NCBI RefSeq assembly: GCF_029664245.1
Contig: NZ_JANAIE010000003.1
Location: 124,001-188,000, forward strand
Direction: 5' to 3'
DNA from: Profundicola chukchiensis
GTDB lineage: Bacteria > Bacteroidota > Bacteroidia > Flavobacteriales > Weeksellaceae
Length of the DNA: 64,000 nt
Below the pieces are notes generated by a model. The model was not told the DNA's origin, did not search any database, and saw nothing but the letters and a program-made list of their open reading frames with translations. The position numbers were made by a program, and so were the translations under genes. Positions 45,407-55,004 of the stretch are shown here, piece by piece (position 1 is the first letter of the stretch; each line of letters starts with the position of its first letter).

Positions 45407-46386
45407 TGGTAAAAATAGGAAACATAGAATTACCGGACTTTCCGTTGCTACTCGCACCTATGGAAGACGTGAGCGATCCACCTTTTCGCAGATTGTGCAA
45501 AGAATATGGAGCAGACCTTATGTATTCGGAATTTATTTCGTCCGAAGGACTCATTCGTGATGCGATTAAAAGCAAAATGAAATTAGATATTTTCGACTAC
45601 GAAAGACCGGTTGGAATTCAAATTTTTGGTGGCGACGAAGAAGCTATGGCAATGTCTACAGAAATTGTAGCTGCTGTAAAGCCAGATTTAGTGGACATCA
45701 ATTTTGGCTGCCCTGTTAAAAAAGTAGTTTCTAAAGGCGCTGGTGCAGGTGTATTAAAAGACGTTGACCTTATGGTAAAACTTACCGAAGCTTGCGTAAG
45801 ATCTACTGATTTACCCGTTACCGTTAAAACTCGTTTAGGCTGGGATAATGACAGCATTAACATTTACGAAGTTGCAGAGAGACTTCAAGATGTTGGTATT
45901 AAAGCTTTATCTATTCACGGCAGAACGCGTGCGCAAATGTATAAAGGCGAAGCGGATTGGGCTCCTATTGCTAAAGTTAAAGATAATCCAAGAATTCATA
46001 TTCCAATCTTTGGGAATGGCGATATAGATTCTCCTCAAAAAGCACTAGAATACAAAAACCGCTATGGTGTAGATGGTGTTATGGTAGGTAGAGCAAGCAT
46101 TGGAAATCCTTGGTTCTTTAGAGAAATTAAGCATTTCGTAAAAACCGGCGAGATTTTAGATCCTCCAACATTACAAGATAGAATTGAGGCGGTTCGCAAG
46201 CATGTTATTTGGTCTTGTGAGTGGAAAGGTGATCGTACGGGAATTTTAGAAATGAGAAGGCATTATGCTAATTACTTTAAAGGAGTGGATCATTTCAAAC
46301 CCTTCAGAACTAAATTAGTTCAGTTACCTGAAAAAGATGATGTATTAGGCGTTTTAGATGAAATAAGCGAACATTATTTAGCCTAA
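45406..46386 (+). CDS. dusB: tRNA-dihydrouridine synthase, DusB type
   Basis: A 326-aa flavin enzyme that reduces uridines in tRNA D-loops using NADPH. Motifs: LLAPMEDVSDPPFRRLCKEY at the start of the TIM barrel, DINFGCPVKKVVSKGAGAGV with the catalytic Cys, SIHGRTRAQMYKGEADW, and DGVMVGRASIGNPWFF. I start at ATG 45406; the 36 additional upstream codons overlap the divergent atpZ gene and lack family similarity. Its promoter is interleaved with that of the atp operon. Confidence 0.93.
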   Translation: MVKIGNIELPDFPLLLAPMEDVSDPPFRRLCKEYGADLMYSEFISSEGLIRDAIKSKMKLDIFDYERPVGIQIFGGDEEAMAMSTEIVAAVKPDLVDINFGCPVKKVVSKGAGAGVLKDVDLMVKLTEACVRSTDLPVTVKTRLGWDNDSINIYEVAERLQDVGIKALSIHGRTRAQMYKGEADWAPIAKVKDNPRIHIPIFGNGDIDSPQKALEYKNRYGVDGVMVGRASIGNPWFFREIKHFVKTGEILDPPTLQDRIEAVRKHVIWSCEWKGDRTGILEMRRHYANYFKGVDHFKPFRTKLVQLPEKDDVLGVLDEISEHYLA

Positions 46387-46476
46387 ATTCAAGCTTAAAT
46401 CCTGATTTCCTTAAGATTCAATAGTTAAATATTGGATTTCACATCGCTATATTCAGAATATTAGTATTTTTACTAT

Positions 46477-48477
46477 ATGAGCAAAAAGAAAATTATACTT
46501 CTGATTGTAGGTGTTTTACTGGCTATAGGTGTAGTTAGTGTTTTCTTCAATAATTATCTTAACACCAACAAGGTTAAAGATTTTATTCAAGCTCAATTAC
46601 CCGAAAACATTGATTTAGAGTATAGAAAACTTAACACGAACATACTTTTTGGCAATTTCTCGCTTAAAGATGCAAAGATTAAGCTTAAAGACAAGGGTAT
46701 AGAAATAGAGGTAGAAGAACTTGAATTAAAAGGTCTCAACTACCGCCAATTACTCACAAGCGATACGATTCAGATTTCTGGAAGCTCCATTAAAAATGCT
46801 TTCTTTTTAATTGATAAATCTAATATTGACTCCACTAAAATCCCTGAGAAGAAAGATCGCAAAAACCTAGTGCTTAAATTAGATAAATTTGAAGTAGGTT
46901 TTTCTGGTATTACCGTTAAGGACAAGAACGGCGATATAAGAGCTCAACTCAATGCTACCCAATTAGGTTTGAGAGATTTAATGGTGCAATCTCGCCCCGA
47001 AAAAACTGGAGATGATTTTGAATTTGCCCTAAGAAGCATTCAGTCGGATAGTTTGCTAATTGCTTTAAGCGAAACCGAAGATTTGCATATTGGACGTATT
47101 GAAATCGATGATTCTAAGTTCAAGCTTAGCAATTCGCAACTGGCTTTAAAGGATAGGGGTATTCAAGTTGATTTCGATAAATTAGAACTTAATGGTAAGC
47201 ATTTAGGACATGTATTTTCATCTGACACTATCAATTTCGAGGAGTGCCTGTTGAGCAATGCCTCTATTAAAATCAATAACTCTAAACGTCAGACCAAGAA
47301 AACTAGAAAGAAAGTTCAAGCGGCTAATAAAGTGATTAATGTTGCTAAGTTTAACATTAGCGAAACGGCTTTTGATTTTTTAGATGGTAGAGGAAAACCA
47401 AAAATCAAGTTTGACAAAACCAATGCATTTTTTGAAGATATTCGAATTTTGACAGCACCAGATGACAATCAAAATCATCTTACCTACAAGTTTATTCATT
47501 TAGATGCGAAAGACCTAAATGCTGCTATTAGTGACTTGCATAAAATTCAGATTAAAGATATTCAGGTAGAGGATAAAATAGCAACCTTCAACAAACTCAG
47601 CATTACGCCGAACTATAGTAGAACAGAGTTTCAAAAGCATATTAAAGAGGAGAAAGATGTCATTAATTTGGATGTTCCAAAGGTGGTTGTTTCTGATTAT
47701 GATTACTCTTTCGACAAGGAGGATAATTTTATTAAAGCCAATCAGATTACCTTGAATTCACCAGATTTAAGCATTTATAGAAATAAACTAATGCCTGATC
47801 AAACAGGTCGCAAACCTCTATATTCGGAGATGTTGCGCAAACTTAAAATGGAGTTAGCAATAGATGATATTCAAATCAAGAATGCAAAATTATCCTACGA
47901 AGAACATGTTGATAGAAATCAAGCACCGGGAAAAATACACTTTACCCAACTCCATGGAAACATTCGAAATTTATATAACAAAATCCCTTCTAAGGATTTA
48001 GTGAGCATTAATTTAGATGCTCAATTTATGGGACATTCTCCCACCCACATCGAGTGGACTTTTAATGTTCACCAACCAGCCGATCATTTTAGGATTAAAG
48101 GTTCGGTTAAAAACCTTGACGCGAAATCACTTGATGGCTTTTTAATTCCTAATATGAAAGCTAAATTAGATGGCAAGGTTCAGTTAACCACGTTTGATTT
48201 TAAAGGAAATGACATCAAAAGTACTGGCCAGATGGATATGAATTATGATGACTTGAAGGTAGATGTATTGAATAGAAAGAATGAAAAGAAAGGATTCTGG
48301 AGTGCAATAGCCAACTTTTTAGTTAAAAATGATAAGGATGATTCTTCTAAAGTAAATAATATTGTAAGTGTAGAGCGCGATCAGACCAAGTCGTTTTTCA
48401 ACTATTTTTGGTTATCCCTAAAAGATGGTATCAAACAAAATGTAATGAAATTCCAAGGTAAAAAAGATAAATCTTAA
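46477..48477 (+). CDS. AsmA-like membrane-anchored protein
   Basis: A 666-aa protein with a single N-terminal membrane segment (KKIILLIVGVLLAIGVVSVF) and a long periplasmic part of repeated beta-strand motifs (LDKFEVGFSGITVKDKNGD, VDFDKLELNGKHLGHVFSSD, VINVAKFNISETAFDFLDG). That pattern fits AsmA/DUF748-like proteins that bridge the periplasm and move lipids, but the match is by architecture only. It lies 90 nt after dus and before a small exported protein; there is no operon evidence. Confidence 0.6.
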   Translation: MSKKKIILLIVGVLLAIGVVSVFFNNYLNTNKVKDFIQAQLPENIDLEYRKLNTNILFGNFSLKDAKIKLKDKGIEIEVEELELKGLNYRQLLTSDTIQISGSSIKNAFFLIDKSNIDSTKIPEKKDRKNLVLKLDKFEVGFSGITVKDKNGDIRAQLNATQLGLRDLMVQSRPEKTGDDFEFALRSIQSDSLLIALSETEDLHIGRIEIDDSKFKLSNSQLALKDRGIQVDFDKLELNGKHLGHVFSSDTINFEECLLSNASIKINNSKRQTKKTRKKVQAANKVINVAKFNISETAFDFLDGRGKPKIKFDKTNAFFEDIRILTAPDDNQNHLTYKFIHLDAKDLNAAISDLHKIQIKDIQVEDKIATFNKLSITPNYSRTEFQKHIKEEKDVINLDVPKVVVSDYDYSFDKEDNFIKANQITLNSPDLSIYRNKLMPDQTGRKPLYSEMLRKLKMELAIDDIQIKNAKLSYEEHVDRNQAPGKIHFTQLHGNIRNLYNKIPSKDLVSINLDAQFMGHSPTHIEWTFNVHQPADHFRIKGSVKNLDAKSLDGFLIPNMKAKLDGKVQLTTFDFKGNDIKSTGQMDMNYDDLKVDVLNRKNEKKGFWSAIANFLVKNDKDDSSKVNNIVSVERDQTKSFFNYFWLSLKDGIKQNVMKFQGKKDKS

Positions 48478-48575
48478 GCTAGAAAAACCTTATTACATTA
48501 AGATAATCAGCATTTTATACCCTCACATTTCCTCTTTGGCACATATATTGAATATTTGATAGGAAATCAAATGAC

Positions 48576-49064
48576 ATGACAAAGAGAATAATATTAAGCA
48601 CCGCTTTAGGATTTATATTTATGGCGGGTGTTCAAGCACAAGAGAAAAAGAAAAGAACTTATAGCGCAGAGATTACGCCGGTAGAACAAAAAGCTCCAGC
48701 AAAGAAAAAACTTAAAAATCCTGAGGCTAACGTTAACTTTGAACAAGTTCAAGACACAAGAACACTAGGTCAAGACGTAGTAAACATTAAAACATTAAAG
48801 TTTGATGGAATGGTTGTTGGCGATAAACAATCTTCTAATGAGTTGAACATTGACAAAACGCGCAAAATTCAAATCGAATTTAAGAGTGATAACCCTAATG
48901 CACTTTATTATTTAGTGGATAGATTAGACAACATTATTATTCCTGCAAGAGAAGGTGCATTTAATGAGGAATTAAAAGCTGGAAAATATTTCTTGAAAGT
49001 TGGCTTAATGAATGATGCCGCAAGAATGAAAGAAAAAGCAACCTTTAGTTTTGTTATTAGATAA
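48576..49064 (+). CDS. Hypothetical small exported protein
   Basis: A 162-aa protein with signal peptide MTKRIILSTALGFIFMAGVQ ending at AQ. A Lys/Pro-rich linker (about residues 24-50) precedes a beta-rich domain (IKTLKFDGMVVGDKQSSN, AGKYFLKVGLMNDAARMKEK). I do not recognise a family. The C-terminal half looks like a small beta-sandwich similar in style to DUF-type accessory domains. It is followed by a very strong bidirectional terminator, so it is probably monocistronic. Confidence 0.6.
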   Translation: MTKRIILSTALGFIFMAGVQAQEKKKRTYSAEITPVEQKAPAKKKLKNPEANVNFEQVQDTRTLGQDVVNIKTLKFDGMVVGDKQSSNELNIDKTRKIQIEFKSDNPNALYYLVDRLDNIIIPAREGAFNEELKAGKYFLKVGLMNDAARMKEKATFSFVIR

Positions 49065-49082
49065 AACTAATCTACTTATATA

Positions 49083-49117
49083 AAAAACGCCCATTATTTC
49101 TGATAATGGGCGTTTTT
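49083..49117. terminator. Bidirectional terminator
   Basis: A perfect 15-bp stem AAAAACGCCCATTAT (49083-49097) and complement (49103-49117) with loop TTCTG. A runs of A and T on both sides serve the exported protein gene on plus and the phosphatase gene on minus. Confidence 0.92.
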
Positions 49118-49121
49118 GTTT

Positions 49122-49823
49122 TTAAAGTAATTCTTTCAATTCTAATAAGGAAGTTATATTAGGTACGCCTTCTAAACTTGGCTTTTCATTAAAACAATCT
49201 AAGAAAATAGCTTGCCAACCAAAGTTGGTTCCACCGATTACATCAGCTACCCAATCATCGCCAATAATCACTGCATTTTCTTTAGTTGAACCTGCTTTAT
49301 TATTAGCTAATTCAAAAATTCTAGTATCTGGTTTTCTAACGCCAATTTCATCAGCACAGGTAAGCGTAGTTATATACTTTAATAAATCAGCATTTTTAAG
49401 TTTGTCCTCTGAAACCTCTATAAATCCATTGGTTATAATGTGAATGGTATATTTATCACTTAGATATTCTAGGATTTCTTGCGCACCTTCTACTGTTCCT
49501 TTCATTTTTCCCATTCGAGCTAAATACTCATCCTCGAACTCCATTCCCAAGCCTTCTTCGTGAATATCAAAATGAGCAAAAGGATCTTTGAATCTTCTTT
49601 CTCTCAATTCGTCTTTAGAAATCTTGCCTTCACTAATAGACATCCAAAGCTTTTCATTTAAATCATAAAACACCTCATGCCATTCTTCAAACGTGACATT
49701 ATATTTCTTTGTAATCTCATAGTCCTTAAACATTTGCTCTAAGGTAACTTCAGAGTTTCCTCTGTGGTCCCACAAAGTATTATCCAAATCAAAGAAAACG
49801 TGTTCTACTCTAGCTTTGTCCAT
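49122..49823 (-). CDS. YjjG-family HAD nucleotidase/phosphatase
   Basis: A 233-aa HAD-superfamily hydrolase. Motif I is FFDLDNTLWD (Asp12, Asp14), motif II is HIITNG, and the Lys and motif III are in EIGVRKPDTRIF and IGDDWVADVIGG. The pattern matches the YjjG group that hydrolyses non-canonical pyrimidine nucleotides. Start at ATG 49823 is chosen because a perfect -7 element lies between it and the longer alternative at 49886. The conserved motifs are all present. Confidence 0.87.
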   Translation of the reverse strand: MDKARVEHVFFDLDNTLWDHRGNSEVTLEQMFKDYEITKKYNVTFEEWHEVFYDLNEKLWMSISEGKISKDELRERRFKDPFAHFDIHEEGLGMEFEDEYLARMGKMKGTVEGAQEILEYLSDKYTIHIITNGFIEVSEDKLKNADLLKYITTLTCADEIGVRKPDTRIFELANNKAGSTKENAVIIGDDWVADVIGGTNFGWQAIFLDCFNEKPSLEGVPNITSLLELKELL

Positions 49824-49841
49824 AATTAAATTTTGAAGATG

Positions 49842-49849
49842 CAAAACTA
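49842..49849 (-). promoter_or_regulatory. Candidate -7 element of the YjjG-type gene
   Basis: The minus strand reads TAGTTTTG, a perfect TAnnTTTG, 18 nt before the ATG at 49823; the leader would be about 12 nt. Confidence 0.4.
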
Positions 49850-49935
49850 AGGATTTCTTGATTATTGATGAGTGACAAGCATTCAATCTTTCTTATAGTG
49901 CAATATCTAAGCTAAATGAATGCTCAAAACTCAAG

Positions 49936-49967
49936 TTTCATAAACGATACGATTTTATCTACATTTG
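49936..49967 (+). promoter_or_regulatory. Candidate promoter of the flippase-GT-AsnB operon
   Basis: TTTC (49936-49939), a 20-nt spacer and a perfect -7 TACATTTG (49960-49967). The start point near 49974 lies 11 nt before the ATG at 49985 and after the longer start at 49916. Confidence 0.45.
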
Positions 49968-49984
49968 CGTTATTCAACTTTTCC

Positions 49985-51238
49985 ATGCAAGGCATTATAA
50001 ACTTCATTAAGGATTTTCATAAAAACAGTGGTTCGTGGATCATGTCAGCGACGCTGTTTAATAAATTGATTCTATTTTTAATCAAGGTTTTTGTCATTAT
50101 TTATATAGAAAAAGAAGTCTTAGGACAGGTGGTTTATTCTATCACCATGATTGCCTTTTTCACTCCTTTTGTGGGCTTTGGATCACCTGCTGGATTATTG
50201 CGGTATGGATCTATCGCCGAATCCGACGAGGAACGCCGAGAAGTCATAGACTATTCTTTTAGTCAAGGACTGGTAAATACTTTCATCTTAATTTTATTGA
50301 TTGTCCCCTTCCTTAGCTTTTTATCTAAAGGCGAAGAGGCAACGATGCTATTCTTGTGTATTTTACTCGGACGAGTTCTAGCTTTATTTCTCAATAATCA
50401 CCAGTCTGCACAAATGCGTGTTGATTTTCAGAATAAGCGATACGGACAATATGATATGATGAATAGCATCACGCTATTTGTTTTGGCTTTTGCGCTCACC
50501 TATCTTTTTCAAGCGGTAGGTTATGTTGTTTCATTGGTCATTGCACCTATCCTTACTTTTATCATTTATAGCATTCTCTACGGCGCACCAAAATTTAATC
50601 TTAAATGGAATTTCAACTTTCCTAAAAAGTCGTATTGGATATATGCTATGCTCACGAGTTTCTCTGGAGTTGTTTCCCAAATGGTCTTCTTTGTAGATAT
50701 TTATTTGATTCGTGACATGATCGATAACGAAGCAGTAGCTGAATACAATGTAGCTGGGTTAATTCCGCTGAATGTGTTGGTTTTACCCGTTATTTTCATG
50801 CGCACCGACTTCACTAAAATTGCAAGTAATTACAAGAACCGAGCTTTTTTAAAGAATTATTACATCAATTATTTATACTTATTTCTTGCCATTTCTGTTG
50901 CCGGAATGTTGGTTTCTTATTTCTTAGGCGAATGGCTATTTAGCTTTATTGGAGAGGATTATCAACCCTTTGAAATATTTATGTATCTCATGGCGGCTGT
51001 TTGCATTTCTATTATGTTCAGAGTTCCCTTAGGAAACATGATTTCAGCATTTGGAAAAGCAAGATTCAATACAATTAGTGGAGTTATAACCTTGGTTTTT
51101 GCCGTGGTTTTAAACCTTTTATTTATTCCAAAATATGGCTTATTGGGCGCAACTTGGGCCACTTGTATTTCACTCATTATTTCAAGCGTTTTAAACCTAG
51201 CTTACTTTATCTGGTATTTAAAATATGAGTGCGAATAA
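49985..51238 (+). CDS. Oligosaccharide flippase-like membrane protein
   Basis: A 417-aa protein with about 12 membrane helices, of the MATE/MOP polysaccharide-export type. The N-terminal SGSWIMSATLFNKLILFLIK and the C-terminal FGKARFNTISGVITLVFAVVLNLLFIPKYGLLGATWATC are typical of Wzx-like proteins that flip lipid-linked sugars. I start at ATG 49985 because the candidate promoter lies just upstream. It overlaps the glycosyltransferase gene by 14 nt and so begins an operon with it and the AsnB-like gene. Confidence 0.85.
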   Translation: MQGIINFIKDFHKNSGSWIMSATLFNKLILFLIKVFVIIYIEKEVLGQVVYSITMIAFFTPFVGFGSPAGLLRYGSIAESDEERREVIDYSFSQGLVNTFILILLIVPFLSFLSKGEEATMLFLCILLGRVLALFLNNHQSAQMRVDFQNKRYGQYDMMNSITLFVLAFALTYLFQAVGYVVSLVIAPILTFIIYSILYGAPKFNLKWNFNFPKKSYWIYAMLTSFSGVVSQMVFFVDIYLIRDMIDNEAVAEYNVAGLIPLNVLVLPVIFMRTDFTKIASNYKNRAFLKNYYINYLYLFLAISVAGMLVSYFLGEWLFSFIGEDYQPFEIFMYLMAAVCISIMFRVPLGNMISAFGKARFNTISGVITLVFAVVLNLLFIPKYGLLGATWATCISLIISSVLNLAYFIWYLKYECE

Positions 51239-52355
51239 ACTACATATATTATTTGTTTCAACTTGGTTTCCCAACAGGGTATCAGGCTTAAATGGCGATT
51301 TTGTTCAGCGCCATGCTAAAGCTGTGAGTAGTTTACATAAAGTAAGTGTGCTACATGTGGAAGGTGATACGGCTATCAATAAAAGCGTTATTGAAAGACA
51401 TGAAACAAATGAAAATCTCCAAGAAGTCATTGTATTTTTCCCCAAGTCCAAATATTCAATTATAAATTTCTTTAGAAAATTTAAGAGCTACCAACTCGGA
51501 AAAAAGGAAATTGGAGGATTTGATTTAATTCACGCTAATGTGATGTATTACAACCTATTTTGGGTTTTAATTCAACGATTATTTCATCAAAAGAAATATG
51601 TCATAACTGAGCATTCAACTGAATTCTATGGAAAAATGAGTTGGCTAAAACGCTCATTTAATAAAATTCTAGGAAAATACGCTTCTAAAATCCTACCCGT
51701 AAGCCAAAAACTTCAAGAGGCCATGCAAAACCAAGGCGTAAAAGGTGATTTTGAAGTTATACCCAATGTCGTTGATACTTCTTTATTTGAAGCGAAAACG
51801 GACTCATTAAATCAAGTTCCAATTTTTCTGCATGTCTCTATGTTGTTGGACAGCCATAAAAACATAACTGGACAACTAAATGCAGTTAAAATATTGGCTG
51901 ATAAAGGATATAAATTTGAATTTCACATCGGTGGTAATGGGGATCTAAACCCTATTCTGGAATTTATTGAAAAACATCAACTGCAGAATTACATTAAAAC
52001 CTTTGGAACATTAACTCATCAAGAGGTTTCTCAAAAAATGAAACAAGCAGACGCTTTTATTTTATTCAGTTTTAAGGAAAATCAACCTTGTGTTATTATC
52101 GAATCTTTTGCGGTTGGGACGCCAGTTATTGCCAGCGATGTAGGAGGAATTAGCGAGTTTTTCCCATCAAACTTTGGAGAAATTATTCCTTCTAACGATG
52201 TTGATGAGCTTGTCCACAAAATTGAAGATTTTATTCAACAGAAAAATTATGCTTCTGCCCATGAAATGCATGATTATGTTGAAAATAACTTTTCAGTAAG
52301 GCGTATTGCTGAACGATTTGATCAAGTTTATCAATCTATAATATCAGAGAGATGA
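51225..52355 (+). CDS. GT4-type glycosyltransferase
   Basis: A 376-aa GT-B glycosyltransferase. The N-terminal part has STWFPNRVSGLNGDFVQRHA and ITEHSTEFYGKM. The C-terminal nucleotide-sugar site has the EX7E-type stretch IIESFAVGTPVIASDVGGIS with Glu residues before and after. It transfers a sugar from an NDP donor onto a lipid-linked or polymer acceptor. Its start overlaps the flippase end, and its stop overlaps the AsnB-like start as ATGA, so translation of the three is coupled. Confidence 0.92.
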   Translation: MSANKLHILFVSTWFPNRVSGLNGDFVQRHAKAVSSLHKVSVLHVEGDTAINKSVIERHETNENLQEVIVFFPKSKYSIINFFRKFKSYQLGKKEIGGFDLIHANVMYYNLFWVLIQRLFHQKKYVITEHSTEFYGKMSWLKRSFNKILGKYASKILPVSQKLQEAMQNQGVKGDFEVIPNVVDTSLFEAKTDSLNQVPIFLHVSMLLDSHKNITGQLNAVKILADKGYKFEFHIGGNGDLNPILEFIEKHQLQNYIKTFGTLTHQEVSQKMKQADAFILFSFKENQPCVIIESFAVGTPVIASDVGGISEFFPSNFGEIIPSNDVDELVHKIEDFIQQKNYASAHEMHDYVENNFSVRRIAERFDQVYQSIISER

Positions 52356-54022
52356 GAGGATTTTTCGGTGGAAATATAGAACTGGATAAGGCTGAAATGT
52401 CATTCGCCGAATTTTCCTTTGGTAGAAACTCAAATGATCAATTTGTAGAGGATAAAATCTTCACAGAAACAGATGATTTTATTCTAGGATTGGATGGAGT
52501 GATTTTAAACAAAAAAGAAATTGCTCATGATGCTCAAGATTGGGTGAATTATTTAATTAAACAAGATTTAAATTTAGCCCAAAAATTAAAGCGTCTAAAA
52601 GGCGTTTTTCATGGTTTTATTCTCAATAAAAAAACAAATGAATTAAACTTATTTAATGACATCACTGGAAATAAAAACTTCAGTTATTATCTTAAAAATG
52701 GCAGCTTTGTCTTTTCCTATGATGAGATTAATTTAATTCAGCTTTTGAAGTCTCATCAGCTTGAAATGACTTTAAGTCCGCTTTCAAAGTATAATTTTTT
52801 AGCTTATTCCTATCTTGGTTCTACGCAATCTTGGTTAGAAGAAGGAAAAAGACTTGCGCCTGGCAGTATTTTAAATTTTAAAAACGGAAAAATCTCCATT
52901 GAATCCTATAAAACCCTTGTTTCCGAACCGAATAATAATTCATCCTACGATAAGGTTTTAAGTGATTTCGAAGAATTGATGCAAGAGGCAGTCACACTAC
53001 AATATCAAAAAGACAAAGACAGTCATAAACAACATTTCACGACGCTGAGCGGTGGTTTAGATTCACGTGCAACCACTCTCTTAGCACATGATCTGGGCTT
53101 TAAAGAACAAACAGCCTTTACTTGTAGCCAATCTGGTTATGCGGATCAAATTATCGCAGAAGAAATCGCAGAAGCCTATAATTTTGAGCATCATTTTTAT
53201 GCTTTGGATTCTTTTGAGCATCTATTTGATATCGAAAACATAAATAAAGAAATTGGAGGTTCGGCTTTATATTCTGGACCAGCGCATGTTATGTTTGGCA
53301 TCGACAAATTCTGGAATAAAGATTACGGTATTATCCATTCTGGACATATTGGAGATGGTGTGATGGGTGCATTTTTAAGTTCTACCCAAATGTCTCCACC
53401 TAATCTATCTTATGGCAGAATTAGGGCTGAAATTTTGGCTCATCATCCTGATTTTGATGCACAAATCATCGAAAAATACAACAACGAGGAGGAATATAAA
53501 TTATACGAACGTGCCTTTTGTGGAGCAGCTTGCGGCGTTTGGGGATTGGAGCAATTTTCTTATAATATCGCTCCTTTTATAGATCGAGATATATTAGATT
53601 TTCTTCTAGCTCTACCTTATGAGTTTAAATATAAACGCAAGATTTATATCGATTGGATGTTAAAGTTTCATCCATCTTGGACAGAATTCAAATTAGAAAG
53701 CATTCATTCTAAACCAAATGCTCATTGGAAGTTTAAATATGAATTAGAGTATATGCGTATTCGATTTGGTTGGCGTAAACTTTTATCGAAGGAATTTAGA
53801 TTGAAATTCAACATGGCTCCAGAGCAGTATTGGTTTGAGAGTTCAAAAGCTTTACAGAATTACTATGCGAAAGAAGTGAAAGAAGCACTAGAAATCGCTA
53901 GCGACTTAAAACTTCCTTTTCATAAAGAAATGACTGAATTTAGCAAGTCGAAGGATTACACAACTCGCGCAAAAGCCTCACATTTAGCCTATATCATCAA
54001 CTTGATTTATACGAATAAATAA
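52352..54022 (+). CDS. Asparagine-synthase-like amidotransferase lacking the glutaminase cysteine
   Basis: A 556-aa protein. The N-terminal domain keeps the class II glutaminase fold (residues 1-180) but begins MRGFFGG where active enzymes have MCGI, so catalytic Cys2 is replaced by Arg. The synthetase domain keeps the pyrophosphate loop LSGGLDSRATT (232-242). Homologues in exopolysaccharide clusters amidate sugar acids. Loss of the Cys implies that ammonia comes from solution, or a different reaction. It sits last in the flippase-GT operon, supporting a surface-polymer role. Confidence 0.87.
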   Translation: MRGFFGGNIELDKAEMSFAEFSFGRNSNDQFVEDKIFTETDDFILGLDGVILNKKEIAHDAQDWVNYLIKQDLNLAQKLKRLKGVFHGFILNKKTNELNLFNDITGNKNFSYYLKNGSFVFSYDEINLIQLLKSHQLEMTLSPLSKYNFLAYSYLGSTQSWLEEGKRLAPGSILNFKNGKISIESYKTLVSEPNNNSSYDKVLSDFEELMQEAVTLQYQKDKDSHKQHFTTLSGGLDSRATTLLAHDLGFKEQTAFTCSQSGYADQIIAEEIAEAYNFEHHFYALDSFEHLFDIENINKEIGGSALYSGPAHVMFGIDKFWNKDYGIIHSGHIGDGVMGAFLSSTQMSPPNLSYGRIRAEILAHHPDFDAQIIEKYNNEEEYKLYERAFCGAACGVWGLEQFSYNIAPFIDRDILDFLLALPYEFKYKRKIYIDWMLKFHPSWTEFKLESIHSKPNAHWKFKYELEYMRIRFGWRKLLSKEFRLKFNMAPEQYWFESSKALQNYYAKEVKEALEIASDLKLPFHKEMTEFSKSKDYTTRAKASHLAYIINLIYTNK

Positions 54023-54043
54023 ATTTCAAAAACTGCTTAATTT

Positions 54044-54060
54044 AATAAGTAAATCTTATT
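54044..54060. terminator. Weak hairpin between converging genes
   Basis: AATAAG/CTTATT (54044-54049, 54055-54060) with a 5-nt loop in the 43-bp gap between the AsnB-like gene and the converging acyltransferase-like gene. It is short and AT-only, so only a weak candidate. Confidence 0.3.
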
Positions 54061-54065
54061 CTGTG

Positions 54066-54938
54066 TTATGTAGAAACAACCATGTATGGTTGATTTTTAG
54101 CTCCAAATCTCTCCATAAATTTACCTACGCCTGGAATTTCTGAACCTTCAAAGTCCAATATAGTTGGCGTATTCGCGTGTTTTTCGATTAAATAATTAAG
54201 TATAAAATCTGTAGCGAATAATTTCCTACCCATTTCACTCGCAGCAGATTGAGAATAATAGAATCTATTTCGATACTTGGTAAAAAAAGCGACCGAAATA
54301 ACTTCCTCCTCTTTCTTAACCGCATATATTTCTCCTAAATCTTGGCTAAGACAATATTCAAAAAATTGTTTTTTCTTTCTGAGAATTTGAGCAGACTCTT
54401 TTAAGGGCATATGTTTCGCCTGAAAGGAGATAAAATCATCAATAGCTATATCAGAAACCTTTAAATTATTTTGCTTTCCTTTCTTTACACCTTGTCGCTT
54501 ACTGGTAGAAAAACCATAATACAATTCTTCATAAGGTTTATTTAAATCTAAGACATAATTTTTACGCGTTTTAAGCCCCAAATCACTTAATACCGAGGTT
54601 TGCAAATGATTTAAATGATAAACTAAAGGTTTTAGATCTTTTAATTCATTCAAAAATTCTAAATGAATATTTTTTACCAAAGGAGTTTTAGAAATCACGC
54701 CTAATTGTTGTGCAAAATAAGGTTGAACCAAGCTTTTCTTCCAAAAACTACGTTTCATTCTTGCATATGGAATCGGCATCACAGCCTCATAATTATTGTA
54801 CACCAAGACACCCCAATCCTTTTGGGTAACGATATCCAAAAACCAACTTTCTGCGTAAACAATTGGCTCCAAACTATTTGAAACACAATCATTGTATCGC
54901 TGGAAATCTATTTCGGAATATGGTATATATTGAAGCAA
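54066..54938 (-). CDS. GNAT/FemAB-like acyl- or aminoacyltransferase
   Basis: A 290-aa soluble protein. Stretches such as FSTSKRQGVKKGKQNNLKVS, CLSQDLGEIYAVKKEEEVIS, TDFILNYLIEKHANTPTILD and FEGSEIPGVGKFMERFGAK match the GNAT-type FemAB-like proteins found in Bacteroidota surface-polysaccharide and peptidoglycan clusters. They transfer acyl or amino-acid groups. No ATG exists upstream of residue 53, so a TTG start at 54938 is used; a stop lies four codons before it. The specific substrate is unknown. Confidence 0.78.
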   Translation of the reverse strand: MLQYIPYSEIDFQRYNDCVSNSLEPIVYAESWFLDIVTQKDWGVLVYNNYEAVMPIPYARMKRSFWKKSLVQPYFAQQLGVISKTPLVKNIHLEFLNELKDLKPLVYHLNHLQTSVLSDLGLKTRKNYVLDLNKPYEELYYGFSTSKRQGVKKGKQNNLKVSDIAIDDFISFQAKHMPLKESAQILRKKKQFFEYCLSQDLGEIYAVKKEEEVISVAFFTKYRNRFYYSQSAASEMGRKLFATDFILNYLIEKHANTPTILDFEGSEIPGVGKFMERFGAKNQPYMVVST

Positions 54939-55004
54939 TGGATTTATTTAAACCTTAAAATTACAAGGAATTTATTGAACTCAAAATTTAATAACGAAGT
55001 CTAT

